From Bordetella parapertussis (GTDB lineage Bacteria; Pseudomonadota; Gammaproteobacteria; Burkholderiales; Burkholderiaceae_B): DNA of 64,000 nt. Location: contig CAMDNZ010000002.1 in NCBI GenBank assembly GCA_945903445.1, forward strand, positions 47,766 through 111,765, written 5' to 3'. Within the stretch, counting starts at the first letter, position 1. Each line of letters opens with the position of its first letter. A program made the position numbers and the translations under genes. A model generated the notes under the pieces. It was not told the origin of the DNA, ran no database searches, and saw only the letters and a list, made by a program, of their open reading frames with translations. Below, in pieces: positions 51,327 through 59,375 of the stretch.

Positions 51327-52808
51327 ATGACGACTTCTGCGGCAGATCCCCAACGCCAGGCCATCGACCAACTACGCAAGATTGTCGAAGGGGTGTCCGA
51401 AGGCGTCATCGTGGTGGATAGTCGCGGCCGCATTCTGTGGGCCAACGGCGTTGCATTGGCGATGCACAAAGTCTCTGGCGGCGGAGATCTGGGGGCGACG
51501 GTCAAGGATTATCGTGCGCGCTTTCGCCTGCGTTTCGGCACCGGTCAGCGCTTGCGGCGCGAAGACTATCCGATGGAACAAGCCATCGCCGGCCGGCAGA
51601 TGACGCCCACGCCCTTGTCCCTGCATCATCCCGAGGATGACGAGCAACTCGGCATCCACCGGGTGCACACACTGGCTTTGGGTAATGTGGGCAACGAACC
51701 TGACTGCTATGCCGTGGTGCATCACGACATCACTCGTCGTTGCGAGGCCGAATTGCGATTCGAGCGAACGTTCGCCGCCAATCCCGCTCCCGCCCTGATC
51801 TGTCGGCTTTCGGACTTGCGAGTCGTGAAGGTGAACCACGGGTTTTTACAGATGGCGCAGTACCGCAAAGACATGGTGTTGGGTCGCGGCTTGGGCGAGC
51901 TGGACCTGTTCGTAGACGATATTTTGCAAGCCGCTGCAGACGGGGACGACGAGCGAGGCATCGCTCAGACCGAAACGGAGATCCGAACGGGCGACGGCCA
52001 GCGCAAATACGTGTTGTTGGCCGGTCAGAACCTGGAGGTTCACGGCGAATCTTGCATGCTGTTGACCTTTGCCGACATGGCCAAGCGCCGTGCGGCCGAA
52101 CAGGCTTTGTCGGTGAGTGAAGAATTGTTTGCCAAGGCCTTCCGTTTGGCACCGGTGCCCATGATGGTCATTGCACTTAAACAATGGCAGGTGATGAAAG
52201 TTAACGAAGCGTTCTGTAAGGTCATGCGACGCAAACAAGAGGAGGTTTCCGGTCAGACCCTCAAGTCACTCGATCTTTGGAAGCATCCTGGCGATTTACG
52301 TCTGTTCGTGCAAAGCCTGGATCGGCATGGTGTGGTGCGCGAACTCGATGCGCAGATGGACACGCCGGACGGCGATGTGCTGGATTGCGTGGTGGCTGCC
52401 GAGCGTGTCGATATCAACCGCGATCCGTGCGTCTTGGTGACCTTCCAGGATTTCACCGAGCGTAAGCGCACGGAAGGCGAATTGATCGGCGCTTTGGAAG
52501 CAGTTATGCAGGATACGTCATGGTTCACGCGCTCGGTCATCGAGCGTCTGGCGCACGTTCGCCGTCCGGGCAGCGACCCTGCCAAAGATGCCGTATTGGC
52601 CGATCTGACTCGACGTGAGCGCGACGTACTGGGCGCGCTATGTCGCGGTCTGTCGGATGCAGAGATCGCTGCGCAACTGGAAATTTCGCGCCATACCGTG
52701 CGTAATCACGTCGCTACTTTGTATGAAAAAATTGGCGTCAATCGTCGTAGCGCCGCCGTGGTGTGGGCCAACGAACGCGGGTTCACGGGCGGACACCGCA
52801 AGCGGTGA
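51327..52808 (+). CDS. PAS-domain LuxR-type transcriptional regulator
   Basis: This 493-residue protein has three PAS-like segments (about 12-130, 145-265, 275-395: VEGVSEGVIVVDSRGRILWA; FAANPAPALICRLSDLRVVK; FRLAPVPMMVIALKQWQVMK) and a C-terminal LuxR helix-turn-helix (LTRRERDVLGALCRGLSDAE, LEISRHTVRNHVATLYEKI). No receiver domain, so it probably senses a small molecule or redox signal directly. The start is ATG 51327 with GAGGC upstream. It is divergent from the liv-type operon, separated by 223 bp, so likely controls it. Confidence 0.88.
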   Translation: MTTSAADPQRQAIDQLRKIVEGVSEGVIVVDSRGRILWANGVALAMHKVSGGGDLGATVKDYRARFRLRFGTGQRLRREDYPMEQAIAGRQMTPTPLSLHHPEDDEQLGIHRVHTLALGNVGNEPDCYAVVHHDITRRCEAELRFERTFAANPAPALICRLSDLRVVKVNHGFLQMAQYRKDMVLGRGLGELDLFVDDILQAAADGDDERGIAQTETEIRTGDGQRKYVLLAGQNLEVHGESCMLLTFADMAKRRAAEQALSVSEELFAKAFRLAPVPMMVIALKQWQVMKVNEAFCKVMRRKQEEVSGQTLKSLDLWKHPGDLRLFVQSLDRHGVVRELDAQMDTPDGDVLDCVVAAERVDINRDPCVLVTFQDFTERKRTEGELIGALEAVMQDTSWFTRSVIERLAHVRRPGSDPAKDAVLADLTRRERDVLGALCRGLSDAEIAAQLEISRHTVRNHVATLYEKIGVNRRSAAVVWANERGFTGGHRKR

Positions 52809-52920
52809 GGCATGGCATGGACTTGTCATCGACCTATATGTTGCCGGGGTGGCTGGCACGGCACATGCTAATGAAAACTCTGTAGCATTCATTCCTGTTC
52901 ACCCTTTAGGAGTACACCCC

Positions 52921-53193
52921 ATGGTCGATCTGAACCGAGTTGAAGGCACTGCCAAGAACCTGGCTGGCAAAGTTGAAGAGAAGCTGGGGGCGGCGACGGG
53001 CGATCATCATACCGAGTCGCGTGGTCATGCCCGACAGGCCGAAGGCCAAATGCAAAATATGTACGGCGAAGCCGTCGATCAGCTGAAGGGCGCCGCCTGC
53101 GAAGTGAGCAAGGCAGTCGAGCGCAACCCGTTTGGCGCACTGCTGATCGCGGGTGCCGTTGGCTACGTGCTGGCTGCGATCACCCGCCGCTAA
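52921..53193 (+). CDS. CsbD-like small stress protein with a C-terminal membrane anchor
   Basis: This 90-residue protein starts at ATG 52921 with AGGAG upstream. The N-terminal 60 residues carry the CsbD pattern (VEGTAKNLAGKVEEKLGAAT, ARQAEGQMQNMYGEAVDQL), and the C-terminus ends in NPFGALLIAGAVGYVLAAIT, the membrane anchor seen in ElaB/YqjD (DUF883) ribosome-hibernation proteins. It therefore combines features of both families. Such genes are usually stress- or stationary-phase-induced. Confidence 0.82.
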   Translation: MVDLNRVEGTAKNLAGKVEEKLGAATGDHHTESRGHARQAEGQMQNMYGEAVDQLKGAACEVSKAVERNPFGALLIAGAVGYVLAAITRR

Positions 53194-53196
53194 GGC

Positions 53197-53323
53197 CGTC
53201 GCATCGGGTGCGCTGCATTGGGCTTGGACTAAATGCAGTGCTTTGGATGCGACGCCGTGCGCCCGATGCATTGGGCTGAACGCATGGCAATGCGAAGCGT
53301 AAGAAACGACGCCCGACGGCGTC
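53197..53323. other. Hairpin-dense noncoding stretch between csbD-like and thioesterase genes
   Basis: In this gene-free 216-bp gap (53194-53409) several inverted repeats pack together: CGTCGCATC 53197-53205 with GATGCGACG 53246-53254, an inner CTGCATT 53213-53219 with AATGCAG 53232-53238, CGCAT-GGCA-ATGCG 53281-53294, and GACGCC-CGAC-GGCGTC 53308-53323. A competing pair is GACGCCGT 53251-53258 with ACGGCGTC 53316-53323. A structured 3' UTR, terminator array or small RNA is possible; no T-run follows the last hairpin. Confidence 0.4.
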
Positions 53324-53409
53324 CACCACGCCCCGCAGGTCAAGTGGCGCGTATGCGCAGTTCCAGCAAGGCACTCCGTATAAATGTTCCGCAAGACAGC
53401 ACGTATGAA

Positions 53410-53904
53410 TCAGACGGATAAAGCCGCCCGTTTGATTTCGACGTGCTGTTTTTCCAATTGCTGGCGCAGTGCCTTGCGCTGTTCGGCCGCAGCGTAGCGA
53501 TGACGTTCTTCCTCGTTGCTGGGCGCCAGGGGTGGCACCGGTGTAGGCTTGCGATCGGCATCGACGGCGACCATGGTGAAGTAGCAGCTGTTGGTATGAC
53601 GCATGAGCCGCCGCTGAATGTCTTCGGTCACCACCTTGATGCCGATTTCCATCGAAGTGCGTCCTGTGTAGTTCACCGAGGCCAGGAAGGTCACCAATTC
53701 GCCGACCTGAATGGGCTCGCGAAACACGACTTGATCGACCGATAGCGTCACCACGTATTCGCCGGCGTACCGGCTCGCACAGGCATATGCCACCTGATCC
53801 AGATACTTCAAAATCGTGCCGCCGTGTACATTGCCGGCGAAATTTGCCATGTCAGGCGTCATCAAAATGGTCATCGTCAGTTGATGACTGCTGGTGTTGT
53901 CCAT
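53410..53904 (-). CDS. Acyl-CoA thioesterase, hot-dog fold (YciA/Acot-like)
   Basis: This 164-residue protein has the 4HBT-type cytosolic thioesterase core: LMTPDMANFAGNVHGGTILK with the catalytic N-x-x-G-x-x-H-G-G region, YLDQVAYACASRYAGEYVVT, DQVVFREPIQVGELV and the C-terminal tail rich in Glu/Arg. It hydrolyses acyl-CoAs of unknown chain length. The start at ATG 53904 has GGAAACA upstream; longer upstream frames are unconserved. Divergent from YggS. Confidence 0.88.
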   Translation of the reverse strand: MDNTSSHQLTMTILMTPDMANFAGNVHGGTILKYLDQVAYACASRYAGEYVVTLSVDQVVFREPIQVGELVTFLASVNYTGRTSMEIGIKVVTEDIQRRLMRHTNSCYFTMVAVDADRKPTPVPPLAPSNEEERHRYAAAEQRKALRQQLEKQHVEIKRAALSV

Positions 53905-54040
53905 GGCTGTTTCCGGAGATTCAACGAAGGGTCGGGCGTACTTACGCCAGAACCGGGACGATATCCGTCCGGGCAAGCGCAGATTCTACGTCCGTCCTAC
54001 ACTTGCGGTCTATGCAAGATCAATCCACAGCTTATTCCTT

Positions 54041-54742
54041 ATGAGCCCTTCTTTTTCCATGGCGCAGCGCCTTTCGGGATTGCGTCAGGCCATGGCCGCC
54101 GCGGCCGCCCGGGCCGGCCGCAATCCGGCTGACGTGGCGATTCTGCCGGTCAGCAAAACCTTCCCCATCGAAGATATTCGACAGGCGCAAGCCCTGGGTC
54201 TGAATCGATTCGGTGAAAACCGCTTACAGGAATTGCGTCAGAAGGCCGAAGCCATGGCCGAGCAGGCACCCGATTGGGTGGTGATCGGTCACGTGCAAAC
54301 CAACAAGGCGAAAGACGTGGCACGTTGGGCCGCCGAGCTGCAAACCCTGGACCGCATCGAACTGGCCGAAGCGCTAGATCGCCGGTTGCAGGTCGAGGGT
54401 CGCTCTTTGGACGTGTTGGTGCAGGTGAAGACGGCTGACGAGGCATCCAAGCACGGGTTGGCGCCGACTGGATTGGTGGGATTTTTGGACGCGCTGGCGC
54501 CGTATAGTGCGCTGCGGGTGAAGGGTTTGATGACGGTTGCTACTCAAACTGCCGACCAGGCGTTGGTGCGTGCGTGTTTTGCACAGCTGCGTGAATTGAG
54601 GGATAGAGCGCGCGAGACGGCAGGGAGTCATGTCGAACTAAATCGACTGTCGATGGGTATGAGTGGAGATTTTGCGCTAGCTATTGCAGAAGGAGCAACC
54701 GAGGTGCGTATCGGTAGTGCGTTGTTCGGGGCGCGACAATAA
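54041..54742 (+). CDS. PLP-binding protein, YggS/PROSC family
   Basis: This 233-residue protein is the YggS/PLPBP homologue involved in vitamin B6 homeostasis. The PLP lysine is in LPVSKTFP, and the fold signature GLNRFGENRLQELRQKAEAM, VIGHVQTNKAKDVARWA, VKTADEASKHGL, GLMTVATQT and LSMGMSGDFALAIAEGATEV follow. The start ATG 54041 gives MSPSFSMAQRLSGLRQAM; longer upstream frames do not resemble the family. It has no proC neighbour here. GC content drops sharply right after its stop. Confidence 0.92.
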   Translation: MSPSFSMAQRLSGLRQAMAAAAARAGRNPADVAILPVSKTFPIEDIRQAQALGLNRFGENRLQELRQKAEAMAEQAPDWVVIGHVQTNKAKDVARWAAELQTLDRIELAEALDRRLQVEGRSLDVLVQVKTADEASKHGLAPTGLVGFLDALAPYSALRVKGLMTVATQTADQALVRACFAQLRELRDRARETAGSHVELNRLSMGMSGDFALAIAEGATEVRIGSALFGARQ

Positions 54743-54874
54743 TCGTGCTTGTTGCTCGAAACCAAGAGTAAGGCTGGCGATTCTGCAAGACATACAAAAA
54801 TTCGAATGAGTCAATATCAAAGCTCACGCTATTATTTATTAGTCCTTTATTGGAATGACATTTCGTTTGGGCGA

Positions 54875-55859
54875 GTGAAAAATAGCGACGAACCTTTATA
54901 TCGAGATCGGCCTCACGTAAAAAGCAAACGGTTGTTTTTGCTGTTTTCTTTTGCCCTCACGCCGGTCGTCTGGGCCTTCGATCCTCCTGACGTCGTTTAC
55001 CGAGTCGACACACAGGCGCCAGACGTCATTGCTGAAATGCAAGGAATGTGACCTAGGAGTAGGGGAATGCCAAATCCTAGCGAGCATTTGGCGCAACACG
55101 TCGAGGGCACAACAATGGAGGACGGGACGACACATTTCGTATCTACTGCAAATTTGGTTGTGGCAGTCGATTTCGGAGCTTCTTCTTTCCCTGGCACCGC
55201 TTACGACTCCGAGGCTTCCGGTAGCAGTGCCTGTAGTAATGCGTTCGACGAGAACTGCAATTTATATCTATACGAAATTAGGCCCGGGCCTGAGTTTTTC
55301 AGCGTGCGTCATTCGATCTTGCATGCTTAGATTCGATGCCCGACACGCCCGAAAACATAAGCTCGAGACGCCGTCTAATGATGTTGCTACTAATCGCAGA
55401 CGAAGAAATCGTGGCGCGGGGCGGATCCTCTCACACCAGAATCGCTCGGTCCGCACGTCTGACCAAAGAGATGTTGAACGCGTATTACGGTGGCAGAGGA
55501 ACCGAAATGTCGGAACCGGAATTTTGGCAAAATCGGTGGGAACGCTACGATCACTACGACGAATCCTAGACGGCCAGACCGTATCGGCCGCTCCTCTACC
55601 ATTGCAGGGAAGCGATCCTACCGGTATTCAGTTAGTCGTTAACAATGGAACCACCACCACGCCCACGCCTTTGAGCTTCGCTTGCGCTGCGCCTAGCCAG
55701 CTTCCAGGCACATCGCACAGCTATAGCTCGCAAACTAGACATTTTTATACCGCTTCGCTGTCTGGTACCTGTCCTGCCCCTGAATCTATGAATGTAAAGC
55801 GTCGCATCTACAGTCCTGTACTGAAAAGTGTCTTGCTTGAAAGCGATTGGTTAGACTGA
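54875..55859 (+). pseudogene. Degenerate ADP-ribosyltransferase toxin A chain (pertussis toxin S1 / cholera toxin A-like)
   Basis: A signal peptide (LFLLFSFALTPVVWA) leads into FDPPDVVYRVDTQAPDVIAE, matching the pertussis S1 and cholera A start VYRxDxRxP with the NAD-binding arginine (codon 55001-55003). An in-frame TGA (55049-55051) interrupts, then the same frame gives EHLAQHVEGTT, HFVSTANLVV (STS-like core motif) and NLYLYEIRPGPEFFSV, equal to the toxin order. After TAG 55328-55330 the reading moves to another frame: ADEEIVARGGSSHTRIARSA, aligning with cholera DEQEVSALGGIP and its catalytic Glu, then stops at 55567. A third frame continues to 55859 (Cys-containing tail). No B subunit gene is present. 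The region is AT-rich (41 GC of 120 bases at 54781-54900), suggesting transfer. The start is uncertain. Confidence 0.75.
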
Positions 55860-56813
55860 TACGCCGCGCGATTTTACGCTTCTTATACCCAGGTTATTAT
55901 CCATTGCGCGTGGTTCGAGAAGTTGCTCGACCGCACATTTCAAAATTGACTGCGTCAATCGCGTCATCACTTCCGCATCCATTCGCCGATGCTGCCAGTA
56001 CAGCGACACCTTCTCGAACGCCCTGGGCTTGATCATCACCAGCCGTCCGGAGTCCAGGTGCTCTTGCACCATCAATAGCGGATTCATCGTCCACCCCAGC
56101 CCTCGAAGCGTGGCCTCCACAAATGCCCGAGCCGAAGGTATCCACCACACCGGCGGACGCCATGGCACATTGCCCGTTACCCTGGTGGCAAACCTGGCCT
56201 GCAACTGATCCTTATGGTTGAACACCAGCACCGGCGCCTGGGCCAGGGATTCGGCCGTCACGCCGCGCGCAAAGTGGCGTGCATAAAAAGCCGGGCTGCA
56301 GGTGGCGGCATAGCGCATATCCCCTAGCGGATAGCTACGGCAGCCCTGCACCGGATCGGCCGAGGCCGTGACCGCACCCAGTACCGCGCCGGACCGCAAC
56401 AAATCCGCTGTATGGTCCTGATCTTCCGACAGCAGTTCGAGCGTCGTCGGGCCGCCTTCCGAAAACGCTTGCGCTGCCGCGACGAACCACGTTTCCAGGC
56501 TGTCATGGTTAACCGCCACAGGGATCCGGGGCAGCGGCATGTCGGCATCTACCAATCCCATGCGGTGCGCGGCTTCGCTTTCCAGCAAAGCCGTTTGTTG
56601 CGCCAATTGCACCAGAATCTGGCCGTCGTGCGTGGCGCGTGTCGGGGTGGTGCGCTGCACTAATACTCGTCCGACATGGTCTTCCAGCGCCCGGATTCGT
56701 TGCGACACCGCCGACGGGGTGACATGCAGCACGATCGCGGCTCGCTCGAAGCTGCCTTCGCCAACGACTGCCGCTAGCGCACGCAGTTGGCCTGCATCGA
56801 AATTCAGTGCCAT
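55851..56813 (-). CDS. argP: LysR-family regulator ArgP (IciA/LysG)
   Basis: This 320-residue LysR protein begins NFDAGQLRALAAVVGEGSFE, with the ArgP-type helix-turn-helix AAIVLHVTPSAVSQRIRALE, and the effector domain VAVNHDSLETWFVAA, LLSEDQDHTADLLRSGAVLG and GLGWTMNPLLMVQEHLDSGR. ArgP proteins sense lysine or arginine and activate amino-acid export. It is divergent from a LysE/ArgO exporter, the standard arrangement. The last 20 residues extend past the usual end and overlap the toxin remnant, so its 3' end may have been altered. Confidence 0.92.
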   Translation of the reverse strand: MALNFDAGQLRALAAVVGEGSFERAAIVLHVTPSAVSQRIRALEDHVGRVLVQRTTPTRATHDGQILVQLAQQTALLESEAAHRMGLVDADMPLPRIPVAVNHDSLETWFVAAAQAFSEGGPTTLELLSEDQDHTADLLRSGAVLGAVTASADPVQGCRSYPLGDMRYAATCSPAFYARHFARGVTAESLAQAPVLVFNHKDQLQARFATRVTGNVPWRPPVWWIPSARAFVEATLRGLGWTMNPLLMVQEHLDSGRLVMIKPRAFEKVSLYWQHRRMDAEVMTRLTQSILKCAVEQLLEPRAMDNNLGIRSVKSRGVSV

Positions 56814-56824
56814 GATTAAGAAGT

Positions 56825-56856
56825 GCTTAACTAAGATGAATAAGTTTAGCTTAACT
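56825..56856. promoter_or_regulatory. Paired GCTTAACT repeats in the argP-lysE intergenic region
   Basis: GCTTAACT occurs at 56825-56832 and again at 56849-56856, 24 bp apart in direct orientation, in the AT-rich part of the 101-bp gap between the divergent argP (56813) and lysE-type (56915) genes. LysR activators of exporters bind such an upstream recognition site and a second activation site. The role as ArgP operator is inferred. Confidence 0.5.
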
Positions 56857-56914
56857 TTACCGGCCAGCCCGCAGACAATGATGCCACCCGAAGCCCTAAC
56901 GAATCGAGTCTCCT

Positions 56915-57547
56915 ATGTTTGCCACGCTGTCGCCGTCCATCATGTTTACCGCCTGGCTCAGTGGCGTGGGCACGGGCCTGGGGCTGTTCATGGTGGTGGG
57001 GGCGCAAAGCGCCTTCATCATCAAGCAAGGTCTGATGCGGGCGCATTTGTTTACCGTGTTGGCCGTGTGCGCATTGACCGACATCGTCATGATTGTGGGC
57101 AGCGTGCTGGGCTTGCAAGCTTTGCTGGCCATTGCGCCGGGCTTGACCGAGTACATCCGCTGGGGCGGCGTGGCGTTTCTGGCATGGTATGGATTACGGT
57201 CTGGCCTGCGGGCATGGTGGGGGGCGGCAGGCGTCAGTCCGGTCAGCACCGTTCGCCACGAACGCGGCGCGGCCATTGCCGGTGCGTTGGCCTTCACCCT
57301 GATCAATCCGCACTTCTGGCTGGATATCGTCATGGTCGGCTCGATCGCTCAGAACTTCAGCGACGCTCGAATGCTCTATGCCTTAGGGGCTATCAGCGCC
57401 AGCCTGCTGTGGCTGACGCTGTTGGCCTGCGGTGCCCGCTTGCTGGCCCCGTGGTTCGAGCGCCCGGGCGCGTGGCGCATTCTAGACGGCGTGATCGCCG
57501 TGGTGATGATCGGCTTGGCCGTTAGTCTCGCTCTGCGGCAGGTTTGA
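56915..57547 (+). CDS. Amino-acid exporter, LysE/ArgO family
   Basis: This 210-residue protein has six predicted helices and the family blocks GTGLGLFMVVGAQSAFIIKQ, CALTDIVMIVGSVLGLQALL, FLAWYGLRSGLRAWWG and LAFTLINPHFWLDIVMVGSI. It exports basic amino acids such as arginine or lysine. The divergent argP gene is its expected activator. ATG 56915 matches the usual family start. Confidence 0.93.
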   Translation: MFATLSPSIMFTAWLSGVGTGLGLFMVVGAQSAFIIKQGLMRAHLFTVLAVCALTDIVMIVGSVLGLQALLAIAPGLTEYIRWGGVAFLAWYGLRSGLRAWWGAAGVSPVSTVRHERGAAIAGALAFTLINPHFWLDIVMVGSIAQNFSDARMLYALGAISASLLWLTLLACGARLLAPWFERPGAWRILDGVIAVVMIGLAVSLALRQV

Positions 57548-57634
57548 ACGAGCTCTTGGCAAGCGGCCAGCGGTGATATCCGGGCGGCGCTTCGAGATGC
57601 GATGGGCAGCGCACGGGCGCCCGCGCTCGAAACT

Positions 57635-58501
57635 TCACTGGGGCTGACTCGATCTGCCGTCGTTCTGCGCCAGCGCCTGCGGCGTGGCGTATTCGCCACC
57701 GGCGTTGCTTTGCGGCAGCACCCGCACCGGCTGATGCACCCGGTTGGCCGGCACCAGCGATCGATCCGCTGCCGGATTGGTCCAGATCGGATCGGGAATC
57801 TCTGCAAACACTTGGCGCAGTCGTTCGCCCCAACTGGTGCGAATCATTTGAAAGTAGGCGTTGTGTTCGTCGATGCTCGCGAAATGTGTCACGCTCAAAC
57901 TATCGGCGTCATACACCAACAAATCTAGCGGCAAGCCGACCGAGATGTTCGAACGCAGGGTCGAGTCCATCGAGATCAGTGCACATTTGGCGGCTTCGTC
58001 CAACGAGGTGCCAGGTTCCAATACGCGATCCAGAATGGGTTTGCCGTATTTGGCCTCACCGATCTGAAAGTAAGTGCAATCTTGGTGCGCCTCGATGAAG
58101 TTGCCCGCTGCATACACCTGAAACAAGCGGCAGCGCTCCTGGCCGATTTGCCCGCCGACGATCAGGGAGACATTGAAATCGATGCCCTGTTCGAGCAACG
58201 CGGCACCGTCCTGACGGTGTACTTGCCGGATAGCCTCGCCCACCAGCCTGGCCACGTCGTACATCGTGGGTGCTGCCCAGACCGATCCTGCGTCCGTCTC
58301 GTCGTGCGCGGCCAGCACGTTCAGCACGGCCTGACTGATCGCCAGGTTACCGGAGGTCATCAGCACGACGACGCGCTCGCCCGGACGTTCGAATACGTTG
58401 AGCTTGCGGAACACGCTGATTTGATCGACGCCCGCATTGGTGCGCGAGTCGGAGAGGAAGACCAAGCCCGCATCGACGCGGGCGGCAACACAATAGGTCA
58501 T
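57635..58501 (-). CDS. Anbu-type proteasome-like peptidase (ancestral beta-subunit family)
   Basis: This 288-residue Ntn-hydrolase starts M-T-Y-C-V-A-A-R-V-D, with Thr2 as predicted nucleophile after Met removal, FLSDSRTNAGVDQISVFRK carrying the Asp and Lys partners, and later GGQIGQERCRLFQVYAAGNF and SMDSTLRSNISVGLPLDLLV. This is the Anbu branch of proteasome homologues (BPH/Anbu), which form stacked self-compartmentalising rings in some bacteria. The C-terminal 45 residues are low-complexity. It is the last of a four-gene leftward cluster with transglutaminase, alpha-E and ATP-grasp genes, a conserved association suggesting peptide tagging or processing. Confidence 0.9.
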   Translation of the reverse strand: MTYCVAARVDAGLVFLSDSRTNAGVDQISVFRKLNVFERPGERVVVLMTSGNLAISQAVLNVLAAHDETDAGSVWAAPTMYDVARLVGEAIRQVHRQDGAALLEQGIDFNVSLIVGGQIGQERCRLFQVYAAGNFIEAHQDCTYFQIGEAKYGKPILDRVLEPGTSLDEAAKCALISMDSTLRSNISVGLPLDLLVYDADSLSVTHFASIDEHNAYFQMIRTSWGERLRQVFAEIPDPIWTNPAADRSLVPANRVHQPVRVLPQSNAGGEYATPQALAQNDGRSSQPQ

Positions 58502-58559
58502 GATGATCGAAAACGGGTGGGTCAGCGTTGGATTGTAGCCAAATGCTGCCGTAATCCGA

Positions 58560-59360
58560 TTATTGATTCATGGCCCGAACCTGGACCGAAACGTGCATGG
58601 TTTCGTCGCCGCCGCCCGTACGGACGCCACGTATCGGCGACGCCGCATCGTAATCGCGTGCCACGGCCAGTCGGCAGTGACAGTCGGAGGCGAATTGCCG
58701 GTTGGTGACGTCGATGCTCACCCAGCCCAAATCGACCAGCCACACGTCGCACCAGGCGTGGCTGGCGGCGTGTTCGGCGGTGGTGTATAGATAGCCGCTG
58801 ACGTAGCGGGCCGGGCGGCCCAGCAGGTGGGCGCAGGCCAGAAACAGGTGGGAGTGGTCTTGGCAGACGCCACGTCCCTGACGCAGTACGTCGGTCGCCG
58901 GGGTGGTGACGTCGGTGGTGCCGGGAACATAGTCCACCCGTTCGCAAATGGCGTTGGCCAGCTGCAGTGCGTCGGCAGGCGTATGCAGCCCGGCGGGCAG
59001 GGCGTCGGCACAAAACGCGCGAATCGATTCGTCGCCCCGGGTCAGTGCGGTGGGCACGTTGAAGGCCGCAATCGGCAGGCGGCTGTCTTCGCCCAGTATG
59101 CGTCCGTCTTGTGTGGGCAGCACCTCGACCTGACCGCTGACGTACAGCGCGATATCGGTGTGCGGCCGAGTCAGTGTGAGCGTGTGAGTGACGTTGCCAT
59201 AAGCATCGACATACTGATCGAGTTCGCCCGGTGCGTCGATATTCCATTTGATGGCATGTTGATGCGAATCCATGCGCGGGGTCAGGCGTAGCAGTTGGAT
59301 GCTGTATCGCACCGGCTGCGTATACGCGTAATGGGTGACGTGCTTGATGAGATGTCGCAT
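58560..59360 (-). CDS. Transglutaminase-like cysteine protease of the Anbu cluster
   Basis: This 266-residue protein has the Tgase N-domain (IKHVTHYAYTQPVRYSIQLL) and the catalytic triad: C166 in GRGVCQDHSHLFL, H201 in AASHAWCDVWL and D217 in GWVSIDVTN. It belongs to the bacterial transglutaminase-like superfamily that may cleave or form isopeptide bonds. It lies 15 nt after the alpha-E gene and 58 nt before Anbu, so all are co-transcribed. In known clusters it is predicted to process the product of the ATP-grasp ligase. Confidence 0.9.
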   Translation of the reverse strand: MRHLIKHVTHYAYTQPVRYSIQLLRLTPRMDSHQHAIKWNIDAPGELDQYVDAYGNVTHTLTLTRPHTDIALYVSGQVEVLPTQDGRILGEDSRLPIAAFNVPTALTRGDESIRAFCADALPAGLHTPADALQLANAICERVDYVPGTTDVTTPATDVLRQGRGVCQDHSHLFLACAHLLGRPARYVSGYLYTTAEHAASHAWCDVWLVDLGWVSIDVTNRQFASDCHCRLAVARDYDAASPIRGVRTGGGDETMHVSVQVRAMNQ

Positions 59361-59375
59361 GGCTGGGGTCTCTCT

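Noticed and set aside
55049..55051. TGA in the toxin-like frame as selenocysteine
   Set aside because: No SECIS-like stem was evident after it, the position is not cysteine in related toxins, and two further frame breaks point to decay.
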